Below are positions 14,133-22,885 of a stretch of DNA of 64,000 nt, in pieces. How positions within the stretch are numbered: the first letter of the stretch is position 1; every line of letters starts with the position of its first letter. The translations under genes were made by a program, and so were the position numbers. Source of the stretch: Phycisphaerae bacterium (lineage in GTDB: Bacteria > Planctomycetota > Phycisphaerae > Sedimentisphaerales > Anaerobacaceae); assembly GCA_030608075.1 (NCBI GenBank), contig JAUWIU010000003.1:1-64000 (forward strand). The letters are read 5' to 3'. The notes beneath the pieces were generated by a model. That model worked only from the letters and a program-made list of their open reading frames with translations. It ran no database searches and had not been told where the DNA came from.

Positions 14133-16817
14133 CTAATCGGGCAGCGGCTTGATTTCGCAATGGTCGACATCGACACTGCCGCAGCTCATCATAATATAAG
14201 CCGCGGCCGATTCGCTCAAAGCTCTGCCGAAGTAGATACCGGCCTTGCTGTGCGGAAGCTCGGTGGTGGCTTCGGCACCGTTGAGGCCGTAGAATATGCG
14301 GACACGCCGGGTCTTTTCGTTGTAGATGAACTTCAGATTAGCTGATTTCGGCGCGACAGAAAAATAGACGTTGTAGTTACGACCCTCGGGAAAGGGAACC
14401 CTGTCTTCCTCATCCTGCAGGCCCAGGGACAGGCGATTGTCCCTGACGTAGAAATGCAGCCTTCGCATCATTGCATCCTTAATCCAGATGGTGATACCGG
14501 GTGAAGCCGTCGGCCCGCGCGGATTAAAGTGGATGTTCTTAAACGCCATATTCATCTCAAACGAGCCGGCGCCGATAATGCGGTTCATTCCCTGAAAATG
14601 TGACTTCGACAGTATGGTATATTGTCCCTTGCCGTTGAAGCCGCCCGAGTGCCCGTGATAGGGCTGCCAGCCTTTGGCGTCAAAGTCGGGGCCTGTGAAC
14701 GTTTCGACGGCGGGCATCACCGGCACAATACGCCTGGCCGGTGGTTGTGGCGTTTTGAGCCAGGCCAGGTTAAAGCTGTAATGCTCATAGCTGCTTATCA
14801 AATGAATGACGCCGTCGAGGCCCTGACAGCCTGACATATAGCCGCGGTATTCGGCTGTGCGGTCTCCCATAGTGAAAAATCCGCCGTTAGTAGTTTCGAC
14901 GGCCCTGCCCGAGCCGTCGGAAATCAGGCGTATATAGGGCCAGGTTTCTCCGCCGTCTTCTGAGACTGCGCCGAACATTCCGCGGACTTCTCGTTTTTGT
15001 CCTGCGGCATCTGTAATGATTATTCCCCTGTTTGCAAATGAAGCCAGGAAGAGCGGCCCTTCTTTGAGGCGGAGCAGGACCAGACGCTGACCGCCGTATA
15101 TACAGGGGAATACGCTCGCAGTTTGAGTCCAGGTTTTGCCTCCGTCGGCGGAGATGGACTTTTTCATCCTCCGGTTTCTCGCCTTGTGGGTCAATGTCCT
15201 TCCCATATCCTGGTAGGTGGTTATGACCTCTTTTGCTTCGAGCTCGTGGTCGCGGACAAATCCGATAAGCCTGCCGTCGGCAAGCTGGGTGACACCGGGG
15301 TGATTTCCGATGAGCGTACCGCCGCAACTATGCCAGGAAAGTCCTTCGTCCGGGCTTGTCCACAGCGTTGGGAAACCATCAGTGACAATCGCTATGGCGC
15401 CATCGTTCATTCGGAAGACGGGTTCACTGTCCATATGTCCGCCTCTGGCGTTTGCATGTCCGGGTACAATTATTCGCGCTCTGGACCATGTCGCTCCGCT
15501 GTCGGCCGATGAGCGCATTATCATTGCGAGTGTGCCGTAGGTTGCCCCTGCTGAAACTCCACAGAAATGGTAGATTTTACTTGTTCCATCAAACCACAGT
15601 GTTGGGCAGTGGTCATTTCGGTCTGGAACATCCCAGAAGGGTGAAGCCTGCTCCCACTGGTCGGTGCCGTATCTGAGCCGGCTGGCAGCCTGGCCCAGCT
15701 CGCGGTCTTTTTCCGAGACGCACGTGTACCATATTGTCAGCAAATCACCGTTGGGGCACTCGACAATTGCGGGATTATGATTGTGCCCTGCAAAGACCGG
15801 GCCTATTGAGGCCGGCGGGATATTCATAAATCGCCGCGGCCCGCTGAAATATGGTTTATTCCGGTCAGGCCCTCGGCTGACCTCTGCCCTGTCACGGGCA
15901 ATTACGTTTTGCTGATAGAGTGCCGGCTTTGGCGGCGGTAGCGGCCTGGTTTTCGGAAGTTCCCCGATTACAACCCTAAAGCCGATGAGCCAGTGTTTGT
16001 CCTCCGGCAGTGCTCCCATCCGGTTAGCCGACCTGAGGAAGTACGGGCTTGTCGCGTAGCTTCCACCCCTGGTAACACGAAAATCACCCTGTGCATAGCC
16101 GACCGGGTCGACCTGGCGACCCTTTTTGTAGGGGCCGTACCAGTCATTGCACAACTCCTCGATATTGCCGTGCATATCGTATAGTCCCCAGGCGTTTGGG
16201 GTGGTCTTTCCGACCTGCAGAGGCCTTGCCCCTGGCATTCGGACCCTGCCGGGCTGTTTCTGAAACTCTCTTGGTAGAATATCGCCTGTATAGTAGTTCG
16301 TGGCGGTGCCGGCTCGGCAGGCATATTCCCACTCAGCTTCGGTGGGCAGTCGATACGGCAGGCCCTCGATGTCACTGAGCCATTGGCAAAAGGCCTGGGC
16401 GTTGTACCAGTTGACATAAATAACGGGCTCATCATCATCGACAGAGACCTTATCAATGCCCCGCTTTCTTTTGTGCGAGGGGTCGAACAGCTCGTACTGA
16501 AAATTGGTTACCTCGCAGGCAGCCATATAAAATGGCTTTGTGATTGTGACGGTATGGACGGGTCTTTCATCGTAATCCCCATTGTCCAGCAGGTCAAATC
16601 TGCCGCCACGGTCCCCGCCTTCGATGAGCGGCAGCACTTCCGGCTCCAGTTTCTTCAACTGGCCCATCCTGAAGGTGCCCGGCTCAATTCGCACAAACTT
16701 CATACCGAGCGAGTTGGTGAAGGTGTTACCCCGTGGGCGTTTTCCCACGGCCGGCGCCAGCCCTGCGGCAGAGCCAAACACAAAAATACACACAAGCAGA
16801 AATTGTCGTTTCATCAT
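14133..16817 (-). CDS. Exported SUMF1-like domain fused to a sialidase-like propeller and a C-terminal jelly-roll
   Basis: Residues 1-24 are a signal peptide. Residues 37-285 form a SUMF1/FGE-like domain (NSLGMKFVRIEPGTFRMG, RLPTEAEWEYACRAGT, GLYDMHGNIEELCNDWYG, FRVTRGGSYATSPYFLRS). At the spot where true formylglycine-generating enzymes carry their two catalytic cysteines (after RGGS) there are none, so it is probably not a sulfatase activator. Residues 335-690 form a sialidase/BNR propeller with four Asp-boxes: SADSGATW 437-444, SPDEGLSW 488-495, SADGGKTW 556-563 and SEDGGETW 619-626. The last 190 residues look like a concanavalin/DUF1080-type sandwich. It is a paralogue of the protein at 22886. 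The substrate is unknown; an exported glycan-binding or glycan-cleaving role is inferred. Confidence 0.8.
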   Translation of the reverse strand: MMKRQFLLVCIFVFGSAAGLAPAVGKRPRGNTFTNSLGMKFVRIEPGTFRMGQLKKLEPEVLPLIEGGDRGGRFDLLDNGDYDERPVHTVTITKPFYMAACEVTNFQYELFDPSHKRKRGIDKVSVDDDEPVIYVNWYNAQAFCQWLSDIEGLPYRLPTEAEWEYACRAGTATNYYTGDILPREFQKQPGRVRMPGARPLQVGKTTPNAWGLYDMHGNIEELCNDWYGPYKKGRQVDPVGYAQGDFRVTRGGSYATSPYFLRSANRMGALPEDKHWLIGFRVVIGELPKTRPLPPPKPALYQQNVIARDRAEVSRGPDRNKPYFSGPRRFMNIPPASIGPVFAGHNHNPAIVECPNGDLLTIWYTCVSEKDRELGQAASRLRYGTDQWEQASPFWDVPDRNDHCPTLWFDGTSKIYHFCGVSAGATYGTLAMIMRSSADSGATWSRARIIVPGHANARGGHMDSEPVFRMNDGAIAIVTDGFPTLWTSPDEGLSWHSCGGTLIGNHPGVTQLADGRLIGFVRDHELEAKEVITTYQDMGRTLTHKARNRRMKKSISADGGKTWTQTASVFPCIYGGQRLVLLRLKEGPLFLASFANRGIIITDAAGQKREVRGMFGAVSEDGGETWPYIRLISDGSGRAVETTNGGFFTMGDRTAEYRGYMSGCQGLDGVIHLISSYEHYSFNLAWLKTPQPPARRIVPVMPAVETFTGPDFDAKGWQPYHGHSGGFNGKGQYTILSKSHFQGMNRIIGAGSFEMNMAFKNIHFNPRGPTASPGITIWIKDAMMRRLHFYVRDNRLSLGLQDEEDRVPFPEGRNYNVYFSVAPKSANLKFIYNEKTRRVRIFYGLNGAEATTELPHSKAGIYFGRALSESAAAYIMMSCGSVDVDHCEIKPLPD

Positions 16818-17200
16818 AGAGCCCTTTAATAAAATCCAGCCGCTATCATAAACGGCAAATCTCTGCCGGTCAACTAATTCTTGCCATTTGTTTTGCCGGG
16901 CATTTTACGCCCGCAGCTTTTTTTCGCCCTTTTAATCTATTGTTGCGTCTGTAGCTATCCCGGTAAGGGCCGGTTCCGCTGCGCACGCCTCTTGCACTTT
17001 CACCCATGGTTAGCTCCTTTTTCCTATGTTAAATGTCAAGTATTAGGCCCCGGTGCCAACGGAAGGAGCCGGGTGAGTATTCTATTGGCTTGGATTTCGG
17101 GCATCAGGTTCCTCGACAAGTACGCCCAACAATCGCGACTGTAATTCCGGTATAAGGGTGTCGGCGCATTTTCTTATTTCTCCCGTGTGTGTTCCTTGGG

Positions 17201-17434
17201 TTAAGGTTCCCACATAGGCGTTTGCTCGCCGTAATCTGGAATGGAGTCAAGCCCTACGATTTTCCTTTGTTCATCGCGAATATACGAGTAACAGCATTGG
17301 TCATAATCAACCCTCTCCAGAGTCAAGACGCACCACAAGTCATCCATACCAACTGCTTTTCTTTTGGAGTGTATACAGGTTCCGCAGCATTCACGAGATG
17401 CCGGGCTTGGGTCGTTTTTGCCTTTAGTCTGCAT
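17201..17434 (-). CDS. Small cysteine-rich protein, possibly metal-binding
   Basis: A 77-residue frame from an ATG at 17434. The core is RECCGTCIHSKRK, then DDLWCVLTLERVDYDQCCYSY. A Cys-x-x-Cys pair, a single Cys before a hydrophobic, and a closing Cys-Cys with aromatics follow the pattern of small rubredoxin-like or zinc-ribbon proteins common in environmental bacteria. The frame extends upstream to 17530, but the extra residues look random. I see no strong ribosome site. It is a candidate gene only; the family and function are unknown. Confidence 0.4.
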   Translation of the reverse strand: MQTKGKNDPSPASRECCGTCIHSKRKAVGMDDLWCVLTLERVDYDQCCYSYIRDEQRKIVGLDSIPDYGEQTPMWEP

Positions 17435-17575
17435 GATTCTTTTTACCGATGTATCCCAATTCCTTTTTAACGATTGCCATAAAAACTGCCGCGAGGTTCC
17501 GGGATTTAGGGCCGGACGCCTCCGATGCAAAATCTAACGTTCTGCGGGTTACTATGCTGATTTTTGGTCATTTTA

Positions 17576-17662
17576 TGTCATTGCGAACGAGGCAGAGCCG
17601 AGCGCGGCAACACCGGCCTGCGAAAATTCGAGATTGCTTCGGCCTAAATGCCTCGCAATAAC
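17576..17662. repeat. Dispersed inverted repeat of the 'GTCATTGCGA' type
   Basis: The element begins GTCATTGCGAACGAGGCA and ends TGCCTCGCAATAAC. ATTGCGA-(AC)-GAGGCA pairs with TGCCTCGCAAT, so it can fold as a long hairpin. The inner part has GAGATTGCTTCGG. The same motifs occur in inverted orientation at 40612-40698. Elements of this kind (CGTCATTGCGAG ... GAAGCAATCT) are scattered between genes in many bacterial genomes. The copy here is degenerate. Confidence 0.6.
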
Positions 17663-17731
17663 ACAAAAACGCCGTTTTCCCCCCGTGAACGCTTCCCTTT
17701 ATTTTTCATCGCAAATCCAAAACACGCTTTC

Positions 17732-17813
17732 TCGAATACGTACTCGAAAGTTCTTTTCGCTCTCTCGAATACGTATTCGAAAGTTCTTTTTGTTATCTCG
17801 AATACGCATTCGA
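17732..17813. promoter_or_regulatory. Three 16-bp palindromes with exact 33-bp spacing (probable operator array)
   Basis: TCGAATACGTACTCGA (17732-17747), TCGAATACGTATTCGA (17765-17780, a perfect palindrome) and TCGAATACGCATTCGA (17798-17813) start exactly 33 bp apart. The spacers of the first two are nearly the same (AAGTTCTTTT plus a few bases). Thirty-three bases is about three turns of DNA, so a dimeric regulator could bind all three on one face. The array lies 209 bp before the first LamG-propeller gene and upstream of the divergent SUMF1-sialidase gene. The binding protein is unknown. Confidence 0.6.
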
Positions 17814-18021
17814 CTTCGTAATAGGAGCAACTTGCGCGTTTGATTCGAAAATCAGCCGTTTGGCCGAGAGCAAATAATTCGTAAACCTATGTACAGACTA
17901 CAGTAATAATTTTTTCAAAAATCTTTTTTTTTGGGCAAGCCCCCCTGCGCAATCGATGCTATATTGTACCTCCTGTGTGCACGTAGCTCAATTGTTTATT
18001 GGCTAAGGAGATTTTGTTATT

Positions 18022-20421
18022 ATGCTGTTAAGAAAAGCCGCTCCTGGGGCAGGGAAAAATAGTTTATTGCTGTTAATTTTTGCGTCGGCGCTGGTGTCGG
18101 CCTGCTGGGCCGCACAGGCCGAAAAAGATTACTTTCCCTCGTTTGCCGACAAACACACGGTGGGGCTGTGGCTCTTTGACGAGACGTACTATCCTTACAC
18201 CACGCTCACCGACGCCAGCCGGTACGAGTATGACCTGCGGTTGATGAAAGGTGGCAAGCTTGTACCGGGTAAATACGGTAACTGCTTAAAGATGACACCG
18301 GGATTGGACTACAGCACAAGTTTTGCAGCCTGGCAGGGTTCGGTTGGCTTTAGAAAAATGAGGGAGATGAGCGGAAAACCCGGCAGCGGCCTGTTCGGGC
18401 CAACAATCGTACCCAAAGAAATCCTCCAGACCTTTGCCGAGCGAGATTTTACCTGCGAATTCTGGCTGCTCCTGATGTCAAAACCTACCTGGGATGTCAC
18501 CCTAATTGACCTCGGCAACAAATTCGAAGCCGGCTTCGCGATAACTCTCAAGGTCGACGCCAAAGGCTTTGCAATCGAAAACGCCTACGCCGGATTTAAG
18601 GCTGTCTGTCCCATCGTGCTTGACCAGATTTGGGGTCGCACGTGGCATCATGTCGCATTTACTCACGCCGCTGGAAGCAAGTCTCTCGACTATTTCGTAG
18701 ACGGCGTGCGTCAGCAGCCGGCTGAGCTGGCTCCGATTCAAAAAGCGCAAGTCCCTGCTTCAATTCGTCCACCATCTATCAGCAATACCACTTACGGAAT
18801 CTTCGAAAAACAAGACCGGACCGAAAAATCCGATTACGCCGTCCGCATCAAGAATCGCTTCAACTTCGCCATAGGTCATGACCGCCACGGCAACAAGGAC
18901 TTTAACGGTAACATAGATGAACTGCGTTTTTCAGATGTCATCCGCTACACACAGAGTTTCTCTCTGCCTGACAGCTTTTCCCGAAACTACGGCAAAGGCG
19001 CCCCGGCTCCTGCCGTTGCCAACGGGCCGCCGCTGTTGTTCGCATTGGACAAGAAGTACCTGCCCAACGAACCGGTTATGCTTGGCCCGCGCAAGCACGT
19101 ATTTATTGACGAAGTAATGGTCGACAGAAAACAGAACGTAAAACTGATGCTTAATCCCCCCACCGATGCAGTGAAAACCAACGAATACGCCGCGTGGGAC
19201 GCATCCTTCTTTGAACATGAAGGTAAGATATACACGGTCGTCTCAGAGGGCTACGAAGGCGACGAAGGCCCGATCAACCTCCTGGTTTCAGAGGACGGAA
19301 TCAATTTTGAGAGACCAAGCCTGGGCCTCATTGAATACAAGGGCTCAAGGGATAATAACCTGATAATGCTCGGCCTGCCAAGCTGGGGAAAGTATTTTAA
19401 GGATACCAATCCCATCTGTCCCCCGGAAGAGTTGTTCAAGGCGACGCTTTGGGTTGCGCAGAGAGGTATTTATATGTATTTCTCGCCGGATGCGGTCCAC
19501 TGGCGACGTAACGAAACGTGTATGCTGCCCTTAGTAAGCGGCGGTGGCTGCGAAACCTTCTGGGATGACCAGCAGGGATGCTACTTCAACTACATAAAAC
19601 GCGATGGCAGCTACAGCACCGGCCTTTTCCCACACTACGGGCGAGGCACCACCATGTTCAAAACCCGCCAGGTAAACAAACCCTGGCCATTTAACCCAGT
19701 ACCAGACCCCTACTTCGAGGGCTGGCCCTTCCCCGCTGTCACTGGCGAAGGCCTCACCGTCTTCGACCCGGACCTTTTTGACCCCGACATGGGACAGGTC
19801 TTCAGAAGCCGCCCGCAGAAATACCTCTGGGCACCAGATACTTACGTCGCGTTCTTGGTCCGCAACGGCAAAGCCGACCTTGCAACAAGCCGAGACGCCG
19901 TCCACTGGAAACTCTGCTCCGAGCAAGGCCTCGGATACTACGCCGACTCAATTATTGCAAATGGACTCATACGTAGAGGCGACCAAATCTGGCAGTATGG
20001 AAAGGACCGCTTTGCCGATAGCGGCAGCAAAGGAAGACCCAGTGTGAGGCTGACTCAACGCCTCGATGGTTTCCTTTTCCTCGATGCCGGCGCCCAACCC
20101 GGCGTAGTTGTGACCCGACCTTTCGTTTTTCAGGGTGATAGGCTCTCTTTGAATGTTGATGCCAAGGGCGGTCGGGTGAAAGTCGCAATCGTGGCCCTCC
20201 ACGGCAAAGAGTACACCGGCTATAACGTAGCGTCAACAAACCCGCCCAAAGAAATGCTGCGGGGCTTTGGAATCAAGGATTGCGACCCCATAAAAACCGA
20301 CTCCGTACGACACGTCGTCACCTGGAAAGGCAGCCCTGACGTCGGCAACCTTGCCGGCCAGGTCGTCCGCCTGCGATTCGAAATGCAAAACGCCAAGCTT
20401 TACGCCTTCAAATTTGATTAA
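18022..20421 (+). CDS. Exported LamG-domain / glycosidase-like propeller protein, copy 1
   Basis: A 799-residue protein. The N-terminus is a signal whose VSAC at about residue 30 could be a lipobox. Residues ~45-325 form a LamG/concanavalin-type domain (HTVGLWLFDETYYPYTTLTD, FTCEFWLLLMS, TWHHVAFTHAAGSKSLDYFV, ELRFSDVIRY). Residues ~345-690 look like a five-bladed glycoside-hydrolase-like propeller (GPRKHVFIDEVMVDRKQNVK, LLVSEDGINFERP, GIYMYFSPDAVHWRRNET, VSGGGCETFWDD). A beta-rich C-terminal domain ends in NAKLYAFKFD. This architecture is typical of planctomycetal polysaccharide loci, but its enzymatic activity has not been established to my knowledge. AAGGAG precedes the start, and three palindromes lie upstream. 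It forms a tandem pair with the next gene, 20 nt away. Confidence 0.75.
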   Translation: MLLRKAAPGAGKNSLLLLIFASALVSACWAAQAEKDYFPSFADKHTVGLWLFDETYYPYTTLTDASRYEYDLRLMKGGKLVPGKYGNCLKMTPGLDYSTSFAAWQGSVGFRKMREMSGKPGSGLFGPTIVPKEILQTFAERDFTCEFWLLLMSKPTWDVTLIDLGNKFEAGFAITLKVDAKGFAIENAYAGFKAVCPIVLDQIWGRTWHHVAFTHAAGSKSLDYFVDGVRQQPAELAPIQKAQVPASIRPPSISNTTYGIFEKQDRTEKSDYAVRIKNRFNFAIGHDRHGNKDFNGNIDELRFSDVIRYTQSFSLPDSFSRNYGKGAPAPAVANGPPLLFALDKKYLPNEPVMLGPRKHVFIDEVMVDRKQNVKLMLNPPTDAVKTNEYAAWDASFFEHEGKIYTVVSEGYEGDEGPINLLVSEDGINFERPSLGLIEYKGSRDNNLIMLGLPSWGKYFKDTNPICPPEELFKATLWVAQRGIYMYFSPDAVHWRRNETCMLPLVSGGGCETFWDDQQGCYFNYIKRDGSYSTGLFPHYGRGTTMFKTRQVNKPWPFNPVPDPYFEGWPFPAVTGEGLTVFDPDLFDPDMGQVFRSRPQKYLWAPDTYVAFLVRNGKADLATSRDAVHWKLCSEQGLGYYADSIIANGLIRRGDQIWQYGKDRFADSGSKGRPSVRLTQRLDGFLFLDAGAQPGVVVTRPFVFQGDRLSLNVDAKGGRVKVAIVALHGKEYTGYNVASTNPPKEMLRGFGIKDCDPIKTDSVRHVVTWKGSPDVGNLAGQVVRLRFEMQNAKLYAFKFD

Positions 20422-20441
20422 TAGTCAGGAGACCAGGGAAC

Positions 20442-22847
20442 ATGTCGCAAGAGCACGTGAAACAAATTTATCTACTGGTTTTGGCATTTGTGATTGAAGC
20501 GGGTCTTGTCTGTACAGCAAGTGCCGATGAGAATCATTTTCCGTCATTCTCCGACACATATACTGTTGGCCTGTGGCTTTTCGATGAAACTGATTACCCG
20601 TACACAACGCTCACCGATGCAAGCCGATATGAATACGACCTGCGCTTGATGAAGGGTGGCAAGCTTGTCCCCGGCAGGTTCGGCAATTGCCTCAAACTCA
20701 CGCCCGGCCTTGATTATGCCGTCGGGTACGCCGCATGGAAAGGCATGGTGGCGTTCACCCACATGAGAGAGGTCAGCGGCAGAGCCGGTAGCGGACTATG
20801 GGGACCAACGGTGGCTCCTGGGAAGTTGCTCAATGCGCTGGCCGGCCGTGACTTTACCTGCGAATTCTGGCTGCTGTTGATGTCCAACCCAATTCAGGAT
20901 GTGGTCCTTATCGATTTGGGTGATAAGTATGAGCACGGTTTTACTCTGACCCTTAGAAAAAGAGCAAAAGGCTTCGTCGTGGAAAATACCTACACCGGCT
21001 TCAAGGCCGAATGTCCAACTGTCCTCAACCAGCTTTGGGGCCGAGCGTGGCACCATGTGGCCTTCACTTACTCGGCTGGCAGTAAGAACCTTCGATACTT
21101 CATTGACGGCCAGTTTCAAGCAGATATTACGCTTGTGCCTGTGGGCAAATCGAAAGTGTCGACCAGTATCTGGCCCGAATCACTGCACAACACAACTTAC
21201 GGCACTTTCAAAAAGCAAGACAGGAAGGACAAACCCGATTTTGAGATACGCAGAAAAAACCGATTTAATTTCGCATTGGGACATGACCGCCACGGCGACC
21301 ATGACTTCAACGGAAATATCGACGAGCTGCGGTTCTCCGATGTTATCCGTTACAAGCAAGATTTTCCCCTGCCGGCCAGCTTCTCCCGGAACTACGGGCC
21401 TGATGCGCCGAAGCCCGCCGTGCCTAACGGCCCGCCGCTGTTGTTTGGGCCGGATAAAAAGTATCTGCCCAATGAGCCTGTCAAGCTCGGCTCGCGCAAA
21501 CACGTTTTTATCGACGAAGTCATTATCGACAGAAAACGCAACATCGAACTGACGGTCAACCCACCTGTCGAGCCTGTAGTTACCAACGCACGCACCCGTG
21601 GTGACACACCCATATTCGACCACGATGGAAAAGTATGGATGGTTCGCACGCCTGGATACGGTTCCGCCGAGGGCCCTATCCGCCTGTTGACCTCCGAAGA
21701 TGGAATTAATTTTGAAATGCCGGACCTTGGCCTTATAGAGCATAAAGGGTCAAGACACAACAATTTGCTCTTTATCCACCTGCCGTGCTGGGGCCGCTTC
21801 TTCAAAGACACCAACCCAAATGCAAGGCCCGAAGAACAATTCAAATTTACCGGCTGGATTGCCCAGCGCGGAATTTATCTGTATATGTCACCCGACGGCA
21901 TACATTGGCGGCGAAACGAAACCTGTATGCTGCCGCTGGTCAGCGGCGGAGGCTGTGAAACCTTCTGGGACGACCAGCGCGGCCTCTATGTAAATCTGCT
22001 CAAGCGCGACGGTAGCTACAACACCGGCGACTTCCCCGCCTATGGCCGCGGCGCCACCCTTTTCGAAACCCGCGAGGTCGCCAAGGCCTGGCCTATGAAA
22101 GATGTCCACAATCCGTACTATGAAGGCTGGGCCTATCCCGCCGTCACCGGCGAAGGAATCACCGTCATGGGACCGGATATATTCGACCCCGATGAGGGCC
22201 AGGTCTTCCGTACGCGCGCAAGGAAATACCCATGGGCTCCGGATACGTACGTGGGTTTTCTGGCGCGGAACCACCATACAGAACTGGCGGTCAGCCGCGA
22301 CGGCATCAACTGGCACATTTATGACCGCGACGGCGACCTGCCATATCTGCCAAAAAAGGTGCAAGTGGGCGGCACAAGCGTCGGCCTAGGCTGGCCAACG
22401 GATGGATTGATTCGCCGTGGCGACACCATCTGGCAGTACTCCAATCCCGAGGGCCATCCGCGAGGAAAAACCGTCCGCTTTTCTCAGCGGCTTGACGGTT
22501 TTGTATCTCTCAACGCCGGCGACCAAACCGCAACCATCATTACCCGCCCGCTTATCTTCGAAGGTGACACACTTACTGTCAATGCTGATGTTAAGGGGTG
22601 GATGAAGGTGGGAATCCTGAATCTTTCCGGCAAGGCGATGACCGGCTTTAACGTGGGACTGACGGATGAGCCTAAGAAACCTGTGCCCGGTTTTGCCGTT
22701 AAAAATTGCAACGTCATCAAAGGCGATTCTGTCCGGCACGTCGTCGGTTGGAAAGGTGAACCCAGTCTCGGCAACCTTGCCGGCCAGGTCGTACGCCTCC
22801 GCTTTGAAATGCAAAACGCAAAACTTTACGCCTTCAAATTCGATTGA
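20442..22847 (+). CDS. Exported LamG-domain / glycosidase-like propeller protein, copy 2
   Basis: An 801-residue paralogue of the preceding protein, alike in domain order and in most motifs: GLWLFDETDYPYTTLTDASR, FTCEFWLLLMS, AWHHVAFTYSAGSKNLRYFI, GSRKHVFIDEVIIDRKRNIE and MLPLVSGGGCETFWDD. The final 20 or so residues are the same in both. It has its own signal peptide (residues 1-28), without the cysteine that may make copy 1 a lipoprotein, so the two may differ in location. AGGAG lies shortly before the ATG. It is almost certainly co-transcribed with copy 1 and ends 39 nt before the convergent SUMF1-sialidase gene. The pair reflects a tandem duplication followed by divergence, perhaps for two linkages of one substrate. 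Confidence 0.75.
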   Translation: MSQEHVKQIYLLVLAFVIEAGLVCTASADENHFPSFSDTYTVGLWLFDETDYPYTTLTDASRYEYDLRLMKGGKLVPGRFGNCLKLTPGLDYAVGYAAWKGMVAFTHMREVSGRAGSGLWGPTVAPGKLLNALAGRDFTCEFWLLLMSNPIQDVVLIDLGDKYEHGFTLTLRKRAKGFVVENTYTGFKAECPTVLNQLWGRAWHHVAFTYSAGSKNLRYFIDGQFQADITLVPVGKSKVSTSIWPESLHNTTYGTFKKQDRKDKPDFEIRRKNRFNFALGHDRHGDHDFNGNIDELRFSDVIRYKQDFPLPASFSRNYGPDAPKPAVPNGPPLLFGPDKKYLPNEPVKLGSRKHVFIDEVIIDRKRNIELTVNPPVEPVVTNARTRGDTPIFDHDGKVWMVRTPGYGSAEGPIRLLTSEDGINFEMPDLGLIEHKGSRHNNLLFIHLPCWGRFFKDTNPNARPEEQFKFTGWIAQRGIYLYMSPDGIHWRRNETCMLPLVSGGGCETFWDDQRGLYVNLLKRDGSYNTGDFPAYGRGATLFETREVAKAWPMKDVHNPYYEGWAYPAVTGEGITVMGPDIFDPDEGQVFRTRARKYPWAPDTYVGFLARNHHTELAVSRDGINWHIYDRDGDLPYLPKKVQVGGTSVGLGWPTDGLIRRGDTIWQYSNPEGHPRGKTVRFSQRLDGFVSLNAGDQTATIITRPLIFEGDTLTVNADVKGWMKVGILNLSGKAMTGFNVGLTDEPKKPVPGFAVKNCNVIKGDSVRHVVGWKGEPSLGNLAGQVVRLRFEMQNAKLYAFKFD

Positions 22848-22885
22848 GGACCGGCCTGTTTTGCGCCTTTCCCGGACTCGATACT

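Larger units (their letters stand above)
16818..18021. other. 1.2-kb intergenic region with regulatory repeats
   Basis: This is the divergent gap between the SUMF1-sialidase gene and the LamG pair. It holds a small hairpin CGGGC-ATTTTAC-GCCCG (16897-16913) followed by a T-run on the plus strand, a likely small Cys-rich gene (17201-17434, minus), a dispersed inverted repeat (17576-17662) and three 33-bp-spaced palindromes (17732-17813). A leader with CCCCTGCGCAA at 17942-17952 and ATGCTATATTGTAC at 17956-17969 resembles the one before pcm. AAGGAG precedes the ATG at 18022. The rest shows nothing I can identify. Confidence 0.6.

Noticed and set aside
14133-15000. The SUMF1 domains as true formylglycine-generating enzymes
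   Set aside because: No cysteines occur after the RGGS motif in either copy, and no sulfatase gene is in the window.
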